Assembly: GCA_050084985.1 (NCBI GenBank)
Contig: JBITNC010000001.1
Location: 165,726,001 to 165,790,000 of the forward strand
From: Nageia nagi
Lineage: Eukaryota > Pinophyta
Reading direction: 5' to 3'
Length of the DNA: 64,000 bases
Below the pieces are notes generated by a model that was not told where the DNA came from, ran no database searches, and was given only the letters and a program-made list of their open reading frames with translations. Made by a program: the position numbers and the translations under genes. Positions 11,711-24,471 of this stretch are shown here, piece by piece. Every line of letters starts with the position of its first letter. The first letter of the stretch is position 1.

Positions 11711-12940
11711 TACACCACTTAATATCATTTCATACTCTAAGCAATAGAAGGAAGGAGAGCATCAAGTAAGGGCACATGTTGATCTAGGAAGCATGGAAAC
11801 CATGTAGATTATGTCATAAAAGGAATTTTGGTAGGGAGAATGTTTGTCTTAGGCATTCAGATGTATCCACCCACCCTCATTTCTATAATTTTGAACTACA
11901 TTTATGGGAAAATTTGATCCTATCTAATGATTAGACAAGGAAGAAGAAGAAGAAAAAAAGAGATAAGTCTCTCAACATTCAATTCAACCTACATAATATG
12001 ATTTATTTTCTATTAATAAAAAATTTTTGCTATAAAGATTTAATAGTATAAATATATGGGTCACCATGAGTAGTAGGGCATGAAAATCTTTGAAGCGATG
12101 AGCTGGGAGGAGGATTGGAAGAAAAGGGAAGTTGTTTCATCCTATTCAATCAAGTGATTTGGTAACTCTTTCACTCCACCATCAATTTCTTTTTAAGATA
12201 TTGGTTAAGGCCACTAGATAGTAGGGTTTGCTAGGTTTTACTCACTCCTCTCTTTGGAATTAATTTCATAATACAATTTCTCTAAATAAGGGAACTGAAG
12301 AATGTTTCAAAAAGGGTTTGTTTTTCAATCTTATCAACATAAAATTATATTATTATAAAGTTGTATTCTATCTAAGTATGTTGTCCATTTGTAGTTCTCT
12401 TTCTATAATTGCATAGTTCAAATTTAAAATAGATTTCCTAAATTGACAAATGATTTCATTTGTTTATCAAAACATATATCATGTCATTGAAAAATATTAA
12501 ATTAAGTAGAAAGGAGGGCCATAGGTCATAATAGTTTTTATTATTACATAATTGTAATTTATTGCAATATAATTATCATGCAACTACATTGAGATGCAAA
12601 ATTAAGAACATAATTTACATTTTTTTTGATACATTTATAGTTACTTATTACAAATACAATCTACATAATACTTTTCGTTCCATAGGATGGTGCTTCCAAA
12701 CTCTCATCAGTCATATTATTTTTAAAACCTTTTCATGTTCCAAAATCTAAAAAGATAAATTCCACTATTATTTCATCCATAGGATAGCAATTTAATGAAG
12801 CACATTTTGGTGTTTAACATCCATTTTTCTTTGAAGTACCTACTATTATATAGAACTGCATAATAATAAAAAAAATTGATCAACCTTGCACATATTCATA
12901 TTATGGGATTGCAGTTCACTTTTGCATATATTATCCTTAG

Positions 12941-13170
12941 ATTGTAGTACAGGGAGCAAAGTATAATTTGATTTTATTTATCATCTCTTGCATATACTAT
13001 GTTATCATTTCATGTTACAACAATATAGTACAAGGAGTAAAATATCATTTAGATTTACTGATCATATCTACCTATATCATTCAATATTCTAGTCATATTG
13101 TAATACAAATATCATTCAAATTGTAGATCATATTTGTAAATACTATGTTAAGGGATCAATTATAGTGATG
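12941..13170. repeat. Degenerate ~80 bp tandem repeat, about three copies
   Basis: The landmarks 'tagtacagggagcaaagtat', 'tagtacaaggagtaaaatat' and 'taatacaaatatc' recur at about 12945, 13025 and 13100. Each is followed by a gatcatat/tatcatct phrase and an 'atatcat' or 'actatgtta' tail. The copies are diverged and the last is shortened. Confidence 0.45.
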
Positions 13171-15315
13171 ATATTTTCTTGCACATACTAAATAATATTT
13201 CATGTTGTTATTCTACAATACTTGCATATTATCTCTAAGTTAGTCATTTTCTATACCCATTGATCATACAAGACTATAATTCAAATGGATTAATACTAAG
13301 AAGCTCTTTCATGTGCATAACAAACTTGTTACCATTAAATTGGTTGTTTATTTATACACATGCAATAGAACTTTATGAAGCATAACATACACTTGTATCA
13401 GTTTTGATTGCATTCATTTAAATTTATCTGGTGTTATGCCATTAGCATATTTGATATAATTAAGATAACTTTCATATCCATATAGCCTCGAAGGCTATGA
13501 GGTTGAGGCCATGTAGGAACTTGCATATTTTTTTTTTATATGTGAATGGAGTGAAAAATCCAAAGAAATCTAGGGGGATAGTTTTAGAACTAATGAAGAC
13601 AACACACTATCCTGTTGGTTGTGAGATAACTAGGTTATCTTGGTAGAACGAGCTCCTCAACCTTGAATATCCCATTCAAGAAATAATTATTCATAATATG
13701 AGTTATATAAATTGTGAAACTATTCTTTACATTATTTTTATATAATAAATTTGAGATAATTGCATCTAATTTATCGAATCATGGACCCTCATGTGAATGG
13801 AATAATGGATGTATATGTTCTAGTTTACCAAAAGGATATAGTAACTTACACATACATTGGGTTTACATTTCAGTATAAATATCTATATGAATTTTATATT
13901 TACTATGATCTAACTATTGAAGAGATTTTCAAGAATGCACCTTTTGAATAGGAAAATGGAAATCTTGGATACATGGCTTAGTCAGATAGTTATGCATAAA
14001 TTTTGATAGCCTAGTGAAACTTGAATATCCATGATAAGGCTTGATTAGCAATCCATTTTTGTATAAGATAAGAATTTGTTAATGAAAAAGTAAGAAAAAT
14101 CATGTGAAAAGAGTTATACTTAGTTAATACTAAGCTATGGCATGATTTTAGATTTTTGTTATGTTTGAATTATTAGAAACATATGTGTATTTGTCATAAA
14201 TATGTATAAACAAGGAGCATGAAGTATAGTAATCTCATGTGATGTTTTGTGCAATATAAATTGGATGGAATTTAAGAGTAAAAAATTAATAAATAAGTTA
14301 AGTTTGCTTCAATTGCTTTCAGTTATCAAATCAATTACAAAAAAAATTGGTTTTATTTTCAAGGTAAGTTTACTCAATTCCAAATCATAATATTTCCCTC
14401 ATGAATATCTTTCTAAAAGGAAAATATATTGGTTAACCTATAATATTTAGAACTTAATAGATGAAGAATCAAGATAGTACATGACCTAATGGGTCACTTT
14501 GGCTAATGGACCTATTAGGACCTATGCTCAATATGATACATAGAATTAAAAGATGAAAATATGAGAGGATCATCGAATGCATATTTCAACTAAGAGAAGT
14601 TAAACTACTAATGAGGATATATGAAATTACACTCTTATGTGATAATATAAATTTTCATCAAAGCCACATCAACCTTAGGAATTTCTAATTGAAAACCATT
14701 TGATTATAACCAAGACCAAACTTTGAAGAAAGGTCATGCTTAGTGTGGATCACAAATAACAACCATCTATGAATCATGGTGGGCATGATTATAAGTGGGA
14801 GTCCTAACAACTTATGGTTAACTTAAGTATGGATAGTAAAGTCCCATAGGTCCTATGGTAATTGTAGGTTTGGGTAGAATATCTTGTAATTAATTGATAA
14901 ATGGTAGATATTCTCTTGGTTCATATCAAATCCATTGTATGGATAATGGTCTTAATTCTATTGGTGGACAATAGTATGAACTTCAATCCATGGAAAATGG
15001 AATTTCATGCATTGCTTATTAACTATAGAAACATTAAAGGAATGCATATACTAAACTTACTTGTTGATCTTTATGTTAAAAAAAAATTGGTCTTAGTTAT
15101 AACAGGGATGTAACAAATAAGAAAGGATTATGCTTGCAAAGCACTTTTGTATATGTCCAAGAATTGGTGGAATCCTATCATCTGGATCTATATAGATAAA
15201 TATGGGGTGAATGCTTTAAGTAGAACATTATATCCATTAAATAATGTGGCATTACAAATAAAGGCACTCTAGCCTAAGATTTGGAAAGTTTCAAGTTAAA
15301 GTTAGATATATTTTC

Positions 15316-15897
15316 TTAACTATGCTTTTGGATGACATTAAATTGTGACAACAAAGAATAAGGATCTCCAACCTCATTGAATTCAAGAATGTATGATTTA
15401 GCTAGTTGAGCCCATGTAGAGATAGAATTGGTTGGAAGATTTCTATACCAATCCAATACTTTGCCAGAGAAGGAAATGAAAAGAAACTTAAATGTAACAT
15501 ATTCATGAACTATGTTGTATTGGTTGGACATATTGGTAATATCATGGTAATATTCACAAGTAGTTTTCCCATAGCCATCCCAATTTTGTAAAGATTTGGT
15601 AGCTTGTACCAATATTTCATGAGGATTTACAACTTGAAGAGTACCAAAAGCATTCCATTCAGGATAAATAAGAGGTTGAGCTGGTTGAGCCATTTGAACA
15701 AGTAGATTGACAATATTCCTATACGTAAAAGATGGAATAAAGTTCAACATGATGGGGGTTAAAATATGAATAAGATATAAAAGAGATTTATATTTTGTAA
15801 ATGAAGTTTCTATAGATATTTCTAACTTATCAATGCTAGGGAATTCTTTTAATTTGTTAGCTTGTGATCTTGTTCTCATAATCAACAAAAATTGAGG
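15316..15897 (-). pseudogene. Gypsy 2 gag (minus strand)
   Basis: A 190-codon open frame on the minus strand begins MLIMRTRSQANKL. After a linker it carries a Gag capsid signature: SGKVLDWYRNLPTNSISTWAQ followed by the L-x-F-N-E...SLLSQFN segment. This is the capsid core of gypsy Gag (hydrophobic residue-x-W-[FY]-x-x-L). It starts about 120 bp from a primer-binding-site-like sequence and an LTR, as a 5'-proximal gag should. It ends at 15316 with no zinc knuckle or pol downstream, so the element is truncated soon after. Confidence 0.85.
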
Positions 15898-16016
15898 AAG
15901 AAAAACTTAAACACTTTTCTAGGTTCAATCATTTTAGAGATAAAAAGAGTTTCTACTAAGAAAAATTACCATCATGATTTGATAATCATGCATAATTTAG
16001 AACAGGGTAGGAGATC

Positions 16017-16034
16017 ATCCCACCAGGTGTGCCA
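16017..16034 (-). promoter_or_regulatory. Primer-binding-site-like sequence of gypsy 2
   Basis: On the minus strand TGGCACACCTGGTGGGAT lies about 25 nt inside the LTR end at 16059. It begins with TGG, complementary to a tRNA CCA terminus. The matching tRNA is not assigned. The distance from the LTR end is larger than the usual few bases, so a small insertion or a different LTR border is possible. Confidence 0.5.
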
Positions 16035-16058
16035 AAAAGAATTATACTATTATTTATT

Positions 16059-17499
16059 GAGATGTGGTAATTTTACACATGAACTTATGCATTTAAGCCA
16101 TAGCTATAATTCTAATGAATGACCTTTAAAACTAAAAGTCAATCTCTAGAGAAGGTTGATTCCTATCTAGATTAGAATGGGGTTAACCAAAAGGTAAGGG
16201 TATAGAAAATAAACTTACAAAACTAAAACAAACTTAAAATGCTAGTGTAATGGGTTGCATAAGTAAAATAAATATCTAAACAACACAAGCATTCATTAAA
16301 GTAGAATCCAAGCTGATTAGATAGTTTGATTTTATAGCCACCAAATAAAATATGATATTCCAAGTAATTATGTTCTACAAAGTGCTTTACATATACAAAT
16401 TAACCATTGATAAACTTTCATAATTTGTGAAGTGCAACCAAACATATTACACAATAGGTTAAGAATAATTCAAGATAGATCATAATTAAGAGTTCAAGAA
16501 GCAAGTTGCATTTCATAATTAATGATGCTAGTACAAAATAGGAGCAATATCTAATATATATGACCATTTCTCTTTAAATAAAGGTGTTACATATAGCTTC
16601 TCTTTTAAGAAAAAATCTTCTCACTAAATTCTAACAAACTTATAACAAACTATAAAATATTTGTAACTAGATAGATATTTACAAAGTATCAAATTTGATT
16701 ATTTGATGTGATCGACAACTCATATTAAAAAAATACAAAGATATTAATTACTCTTTTACATGTTTTGACACCCTCTAGCTTGATTGAAACTTGAAAACTT
16801 GAATCTAAGAGCTATAATCATCTTCTTAGAAATAAAATATATTTTATTGAATTTTTGATAGTATTTACATGTATATGAATTAGGACAAACCCATCAAAAC
16901 TAAATACAATGGAAAACCCACTATTCTAATGGAATTATTTAAGATTTCTTCAAACTTGATGGCCAAAACTCAAATCTCAAAATTGGAACACTTCATGTGG
17001 TTAATCTGATTATGATTCATCATGATATATAATTAACCACCATCGATAGGACTTGTGCTGAAGAAAATGAATTTGTTTGATTTCTCCATTATTTTGATGA
17101 AATTTATTCTGATCAACACTACCAAATCTCCACCAAAATCATATGCTCTATAAAACATCCAAAAATGGCTATGTAACATTATTCTATTTTACCACTATTT
17201 TGATAAACTTTGTTTATTCCAATACTGTTGAATCTCTACCAAAATCAAACACTATATGAAATATTCAAAATTAACTTAGTATCAATCATTTTTTCAAATA
17301 GTAAAGGATCATAATAAACCATATCCATACAAAACTCTTCTTATTACTCCAAAAATATGTATGAATATATAGTTTCAAAACTTGTGTTATTTTCATGTTA
17401 TATATATATATATTTTGAATATTTTAATGATATTTTCACAATATAAATACAATGATAATACAAAACATATATAAAAAATATAAGTAATGCATCCCAACA
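16059..17499 (-). mobile_element. 5' LTR of gypsy 2 (LTR family X)
   Basis: Read on the minus strand it begins TGTTGGGATGC (17499 inward) and ends ...TTACCACATCTCA (16059), giving TG...CA ends and about 1.44 kb. It matches, in opposite orientation, the split LTR at 47310-47419 plus 59387-60699. Shared segments include gaagtgttccaattttgaga and the TATA/R region near 16560-16500. The upstream half contains degenerate ~120 bp internal repeats, discussed with the second copy. It has a gag and priming site at its downstream end. Confidence 0.8.
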
Positions 17500-17939
17500 C
17501 TATTGTTGGAAAGATAAACTACAAATGCACCTAATGATATGGCCTATATGACTTCAGGTGCTTATTGACAAAATGATACCATTTGTAAAAAATCAAAGAC
17601 ATATTTTTACCATTGTTCTAATTTGATGAATTTTTGTGAGAAAAACAAAAGTTATCCCTAAGATGTAAAAATCACTTTTTTTTAATGTATTTTCTAATGC
17701 ATGATGTTGCATAGCATTTTAAGAATACAAGGATCCTATATGACTAGCACTAGTATTGTAGGAAGCACTAACATTAGGATATGTATGTAGGATTGAATTT
17801 ATTTTTATTTTTATTTTTATGAATGCATAAAGTACAAAAAATAACAAAATAAAGGAAAAACTAAGAAAAGTAGTAGGCACAATGCTTACAAGGAAGTGTA
17901 GTTTTTTTGCATGCCTTTTTGAAACCTTCAATGAAGTTT

Positions 17940-20045
17940 ACTAATGTATCTAGATGCTTGGCTTTGAAACATTAAGGGAAGGGTTTTTTATAAATAGCTA
18001 AATTTGTATCTTTCTCATGATGAGGCCCATACATATTTAATTTAGATTTCATTGGAGAAGATAATGGGATCTTACCACTATCCACCATGTCTTGGATCTT
18101 GTTCTTAAATATGTAGCTATCTTTTGTAAGATGTCCTCTTTGTCCATGATAGTCATAGAAATGCCCATATATAACATTTATGCTAAAATTTGGATCTTTT
18201 ATAGATGGTAGAGGCAATGTCAAATTTTTTTTTCTTACTAAGAGTTCTAATACTTAATCAATGTCATGATAGATAGGTGTGAACTTCATTTCTTATTTCT
18301 TGAGCTTTTGGGTGATTTATTTTTCTTTCTCTAAAGCAACTACTACAAGAGTTTTAGATTGATATTGTTATTTCATTGATATATTTGGAGTTCTATTTCT
18401 TTTTTCATTTTGTAAATCTCCACAAATGATAAGGAATCTTTCTTTTTCAATGACTAAATGAAGGAATGTATGCAATGGATATTGTTAATAATCAAAATAT
18501 AGTACCTTGTATTTTTATTATAGTGATTGAATAAATACTTGAAGTTTGTGTTTATCATCAATGGTAACTCTACTAGAAATCTTCTTCTAATGCTTGATAA
18601 AGTTTTTAATAGTTTGACCTTCTCTTTACTTTAATTGTATTAGATCAGTAAATGAAGTTTCATGTGGAATTAAAACCACCAATGAATGGTTTTTTTAGTG
18701 GGAAAAATCTTGAATATTATTATGAGGTAGCTTTTTGAACTAGTTGAGAGAAACCCATTTCAATGTGAGAAAAAATAACTTGGCATGTAAATCTTTGTCC
18801 AATGTGATAATTGAAACTTCATTCTAAAAAATTGCATATGAAAATGTGGATCTTCATGGACCTCATATTTTATGAATTTTAAACTCTTCTTGGTATCCAT
18901 AATAGTTTCTCTTAGTATTTGGAAAAATGGATTTGTATCTTCTTCTAGTTGTTATTATTTACCATAGGATATTAATAGCTCTTTAAATTTCTTACATAAC
19001 TCATTCATATTTTGAATAGGAGAAGTTTAGGCTTAATTAATTACCTTGTATTAATGAGCATGTATTTCAAGAGTATGAAGGACTTGAAAGTATTCATCCT
19101 TATTATTTCTATTATTAATAGCATTATAAAGAAATTCCATAAAGCATCCATCTTGTTTTTCTAGAGATAACCTCTTCATATCCTCTTCATCATGGATGAG
19201 AATTATGGCATCCTTGATATCATTCTCTTTTTGTGACAAACCAAGAAAAGGAACTAACAGTTTTTGAAGATAACAATGATATTGAGCTCTCCATTCTTCC
19301 TCAGTATCAACATAAAAAACAACTACTAATGGTGTTTTTTATTTCTTTTTCTTTTCTTTTCTTTTTATATGAAGTATTCTATTTATTTTCTTTATCCTTA
19401 TGCAACTTATTCAAGAATTCTTTGAAAAATCAATCTTAATTTTCTTCAATAGGTAAGTTATCAAAATAAGTTTTTTTCCAAGTAACCAAATACTGACACT
19501 TGATTTGATTCTATTGATTTTTCCAATAGGGATATGGTTTTAAGGCTTGAATATGAATAATATGTAGCTCTTGGCTTATGCCATCTTGACTTTGCATACC
19601 TAATAAATTATTTGGATCAAATTCATCATCCATACTAAGTCCTTTGAGTTCATGAGTATAAATAAAAGCCTCCTCTTTTTGTATCATATCATCTATGGTG
19701 CACTAGATTTGAGATGCTTCAAACCTTTTGGAGAATTTATGATGGTCTCTAGCATGACATTTTAATTTAAAATTTCTATTTTAGCATCATTATCTTCAAT
19801 CATGTAATCATTAATGCTACCCCTAGTGCCAACATTAGGGTTATAAGAAATGAAAAGGTTAAGTAATGTCTCCTAATATAGAGAATTCATTTTGGAGTTT
19901 CATTATCATATTTTTAGGAACCACTTCTATTGATATATCTTTGGTGCTTTCGAAGACTTGGTGGGTTGGAAATGGATCTCTTTCATTTGGTAGGGCTTCT
20001 ACTACTTGGATGGTATCTTCTTAAGGAGGAGATATAGTCATTACA
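17940..20045 (-). pseudogene. Tat-type gypsy gag remnant (minus strand)
   Basis: Minus-strand fragments are in gag order. An N-terminal region covers 20045-19440 (for example MDDEFDPNNLLGMQSQDG). Next is 19239-19051. A capsid core lies around 18880-18560, with ALNWF-like and TDLIQLK motifs in degenerate form. A cysteine-poor zinc-finger-like segment lies at 18223-17972: YDYHGQRGHLTKDSYIFK, then NKIQDMVDSGKIP. The last motif is characteristic of Tat-lineage Gag (Y/C-x2-H-x-x-x-G-H-x4-C form) and recurs in the plus-strand Tat element at 29580-29700. Stops and frameshifts are frequent, and no pol is attached. Confidence 0.7.
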
Positions 20046-22150
20046 TGAGTATTATTATTAAATACATTTGTTCAAACTACTCCTAGTGTGTGAAACCTTT
20101 TATCTTAGGATCTACCATTCCTTTGACTACTTTGGTGTATGGTTTGGGAAAGTGATTTTATTATAGAGTGTTACAAATAATAAATATCTCGATCACTACC
20201 CCCTTGGGATAAGGTTTTGAATTTCTATCTTTTGAGCTATAATCTTATCATTTTTTAAACAAGTAAAAGCTTAGTTCTCTTTTTTTTTGCATGAATTATT
20301 AGTATCCTTACCAAATACATTTATAATTTATTTTTTAATAGCATGGTAAATTAAAAGGAAAAAAAGAAAGGAATATTTTTCAATAATCAATTTTTTTTTT
20401 TAGACCATAACTTGAAGAGTTATAAAACTAAAAATACATTAGGTTTACCATTATGTAGATGATAAAATATGACCCTAAATTTTAGTAAAGGATAAAGTAA
20501 TTACATCTACTTAATTAAAGTATAAATATGCTTAAATTCCTACAATTAATCATTAACTATAGAAATATTTCAAGGTAATAATGATGATAGAACTAAAACA
20601 ATAACATGAATTAACCTATGAGATAATGGGTTGATAGACGCATTCTTGATACTTACCTACATGTTAAAGATACATTTGAAGAGATATATATGAACATACA
20701 GACTCATATCCAGGGTATGGGAATGATATCTTGCATGTTGATAAGCATTGGTGCTAGGGATCCTATGGATGTATGTCTCTCACCTCAACATCAATGTTTT
20801 TCATTCTCCTCCAAGGTAATATCAAAGAAAAGGATAGTTCTGGAATATAACATATTACAATCTTAATATGTAGTATTGTATAATATTGATAAGTTTGTGA
20901 GATATATGTATAATCTATCGAGATGAAATCTTGATAGTATTCCCATGCATATAATTCTCAATTTATAGGTTAGGAGTATACTTGAATGCACCTTTTCATG
21001 CTAGCATTGACACTGGTGATCCAATATACAAAATAAGATAATTATACATGATAAGTAACTTAGGTAGATCATAATAAATAAAGGAAACATAACATAACTT
21101 CATATTCATCCTAATATAGTGAGGGTCATATGACATGTAGTTTGACCCAAAAAGGGTGCCAAATTATATGTAAATAATAACATATCAAAGTTTTCCTAAA
21201 CATGATAACTATGAGTTGAACCATTCAAGAATCATTTATGAATTTTCCATTACATTTTGATTTCAATGTTGATTTATTTTTCTTATCACAATAATAGTGT
21301 TCTATATTACTTTGATCAAGTTTTATGTGTAGGCTTAATGTTTCCACCTTGGTAAGAGTGTCAAGTAACCTATGTGATAATGATAAAAATCATCTATAAA
21401 ATATGAATAGAAGAAAAGGAGAGGGAGAGAGAGAGAGAGAAGAAGAAGAAGAAGAAATTTTTTTGAAGTGTATAATCATAGGTATGTATCCTTGTGCATC
21501 ACCATAAAGAATGACACTTATTGAGTAATCATATAGAAATGATTTAAGAGTTCATAAAAAATATATAGGAAGATACGAGAAGTTTTTTTACTTTTGGTCC
21601 AATAGAAAAAGGTTTAAGAAATATCTTGCAAAAGTACTAGATCAATTGTGATTTAAATATAATTGTGAAACCATTCATATGAATACCAAATCATTTATAA
21701 TATACGGAAAAAATAAAAGAATAACAATGTAAAATAGGACAAAATAAATAAAAGATTGATGTTTAAGGTCAAGTTCCACCCATTTGTACATGAGTAAAAA
21801 AATGTAAGTTCATGGTGAACTATGTGAAGAATAGATTCCTTTACTTATTCTCATTAAGGGATAATGTGTCTACTCAATGAACTCAAGACATAAAGACAAC
21901 AATCGATAAATTAGAAGAAGAGGAAAATAGATAAGTATACAAGCGATCAAAAAATATATAAGGAATGAAACTATAAAATCCAAATAAGAAGAAATAATGA
22001 GAAGAGAAATAATAGATTGAAATCTAAAGAATAAAGAAGCATAACTAAAGGAAAGGAAAATAATAATGAAAAGGGGGTTAAATAAAAGAGGCATAAAAAA
22101 ATGAGAAATGGAGCAATGCAAGAAAAAGTAATAGATAGACAACCTAATGG
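20046..22150. other. Non-coding AT-rich stretch
   Basis: No gene family is recognised. The minus-strand open stretches at 21870-22171 translate to hydrophobic, Leu/Phe/Ser-rich sequence that simply reflects A-rich plus-strand DNA. A purine-rich low-complexity tract lies at 21419-21460. Confidence 0.55.
21419..21460. repeat. Purine microsatellite (GA)n/(GAA)n
   Basis: A run of GGAGAGGGAGAGAGAGAG passes into AGAAGAAGAAGAAGAA. It is a simple sequence repeat. Confidence 0.9.
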
Positions 22151-22154
22151 TGAA

Positions 22155-22380
22155 TTCACTATCAAAAACAAGATTTGGAGGTAAGGGATTTGAGGTAATT
22201 TTGTTGTGATAGTTTTTAACTACCTTTGTTAGTGGTTTTAGTGGTAGTTTTTGTATGACAAGTTTTAACCTCCTTTTTTAGGTTTTTAGTTGTGGTTATT
22301 AGGGAGTGATTTTAAAACACCCCTTACAATCATAAGGAGGTGATTTAAAATTGCCCCTTAATATAATAAAGAAAGAAAAA
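22155..22380. repeat. MITE-like repeat with ggtggtttaaa-type interior
   Basis: This segment has repeated phrases such as agtggttttagtggtagttt and gaggtgatttaaaattgccc. They resemble the interiors of repeats at 24472-24790, 46260-46380 and 61208-61540, which begin GACCAAAAAAGG. Its left edge (actatcaaaaacaag) is a diverged version of that terminus. It sits beside the PPR-derived array, as the other copies do. Confidence 0.45.
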
Positions 22381-22768
22381 TATCATATAAGGACATGAGA
22401 TATGCACTTGGAAAACTTTGTTGGCATTTGTAACATTTCAAGTTTTTGGAAAGAGTAGCCAATGGAGTAGAGCACTTAGCTCATACCATTTCAATCCAAG
22501 GTGTTTAAAGAACTTGGATAGTAGAGTTGAGCCAAGGGGATTGATATGAGTACGATAGAGACAATTATGGAGAGAAGAGTATAAGTAGAGCCACCAAGTA
22601 TTTATTTATGTATATTATAAAAAAACTATCATGCTTTTACCATAAAATTCTCTAGGGAATTTTTCATAAAAACTAGTTTGTGTGTATCTTGTAATCATTG
22701 CATATTATGAAACTATTTTTGCATCATGCATCTTGTGAAATAATTTCTATACCTTGTGTATTCTTCCA

Positions 22769-23800
22769 TATTTTGTATACATGTATATAAGGGAATTCAA
22801 AACCATAATATTTTATTTATGAATACCAAGTAGACACATAAACACACCCAATTAAGGTTTTATAGGTATTTTGCCAGCAAATTTCAAAGCTAACTCATGA
22901 TAGCCTACATGACCAAGAAGTTCAAGAATGCATGTATAATGATTCATCCCAAGAATAATGCAATAAGATGCATTCATTCTATAATGATTTATTCCATTTT
23001 TTGTATACATGTCTATTAGCGCATTCAAAACCATAACATTTGATTTATAAGCACCTAATAGATACATTCACACACCCAATTTAGGTTTTATGGGTATTTT
23101 TACAGTGAAGTTCAAAGCTCCCTCATAATATCTTGCACAACCAACAAGGTAAATAACATATGTATAATGATTCATCCTAGGTATAATGCAATGAGAGTAA
23201 CTCATGCTATAAGGGTTTATTCCATATTTTACATACATATCTAATACAAAATTCAAAACCACAATATTTGATTTACAAGCACCAAGAAAACATATCCATG
23301 CACCCAATTCAAGTTTTATTGATATTTTAGAAGTGAAGTTAAAATCTCCCTCATGATAGCCTGCATGACCAAGAAGGTCATCAATGCATGTATAATGACT
23401 CATCCCAAGAATAATGCAATAAATGTCACTCATGCTATAAGGATTTCTTTTGTAGTTTTTATACTAGTCTATAAAGGCATTCAAAACTATAATATTTAAT
23501 TTAGAAGTACCAAGAGAACACATACATACACCCAATTCAGGTCTTATGGGTATTTTAGCAATGATTTTCAAACCTCCCTCATGATAGCATGCATGGATAA
23601 AAAGCTCAAAATGCATTTATAATGATTCATCCCAAGAATAATGCAATAAGAGTCACTCATATTGTAAGGGTTTATTCTGCATTTTGTATACATGTTTATC
23701 AGGGAATTCAAAACTATAATATTTGATATAGAAGCACCATGTAGACACATCTACACACCTAATTTAATTTTTATGGGTATTTTTACTGCAAGAAAATCAA
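22769..23800 (-). pseudogene. PPR-derived tandem array, five ~227 bp units
   Basis: Minus-strand translation gives a repeating unit with three parts. One is a PPR helix (VLNALIDMYTK-G). The second is a PPR E-region segment (MNHYTCILELLGHVGYHELA, then LKFAGKIPIKP). The third is the LGACKSN phrase of E motifs. Units begin on the plus strand near 22769, 22993, 23224, 23450 and 23679 (periods about 224-231 bp). Intact plant PPR-E/DYW proteins have each of these pieces once, near the C-terminus. Here the end of the E motif is joined directly to LIDMY. Stops and non-multiples of three show decay. No N-terminal PPR run or DYW domain is nearby. Confidence 0.7.
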
Positions 23801-24240
23801 GGTTTAATGATATCTATTTTGAAGAGTTTTATCTAAACCTATTATGAAATTATAGTGCAAAAAAGAACTAATTAAAAAAATAACAATCTCATAAAGACAA
23901 GGAACACATGAGATTTACCCTAGTTCATCCAATGTCAGATACTGTAGTATGTTAAGAGCTTCTTCTCCTTCTATATTATTGCATACAATGAAAAATTCAC
24001 CATAAATGGCTCATTACAATGAATATATAGGAAAACCCTTAACCCTAAATCATAATGTGGTATTAGAAAACCATGGGCTAAAACACCCATCCTTGCATTA
24101 AGATGAAACCTTGGGAATCCTACCAACACCATGTGTAAATTAGTGAATCTTAGGAAAATCCCCAAAAACATTTTCCTGGGGGCATTTCCCATGGACTTCC
24201 ATTAAGGTAGGGGCCTAGTGTACAACACTTCCTCTGCAAA
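23801..24240 (-). repeat. Probable LTR fragment
   Basis: The stretch around 23880-23960 (aacaatctcataaagacaag ... accctagttcatccaatgt) resembles the LTR segment of gypsy 5 at 50955-51010 and 56350-56410 (accctggttcacccaatgtg). That phrase is common in plant LTRs. No ends or coding regions could be assigned. Confidence 0.35.
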
Positions 24241-24471
24241 GGATGAGCCATATCCAACATATTTTATGATGGTTCTATTATGATGGTTTATAATCGATGT
24301 ACTATAAGGAATATGTGATGCTTTTTAAGGACAAATTTAAAACTACCATAATAGTATATATTATATTATGTATTTAAATGATGGTTATATAAGTGCCTAA
24401 TATCAAATAAGATGATGATCACTAATTATGATAAAATGTAAAATAAAAAATACATCACACAGGAGGTACTA

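Larger units (their letters stand above)
11001..15312. other. AT-rich region without recognisable genes
   Basis: I see no protein family, RNA gene or complete transposon here. Short open stretches (such as 12562-12750, 13760-13951 and 14901-15113) have the composition of AT-rich non-coding DNA. Features noted separately are a TATA-like site near 11700 and a degenerate ~80 bp tandem repeat at 12941-13170. The phrase gataactaggttatc at 13624-13638 is a small near-palindrome. Confidence 0.5.

Noticed and set aside
21870-22171. Overlapping hydrophobic frames suggesting a membrane protein
   Set aside because: Two frames of the same A-rich strand both give Leu/Phe/Ser/Ile-rich sequence, which is a composition effect.
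22769-23800. CRISPR array or bacterial repeat array
   Set aside because: Units are ~227 bp, diverged throughout, with no conserved short repeat and variable spacer pattern; translation shows PPR homology.
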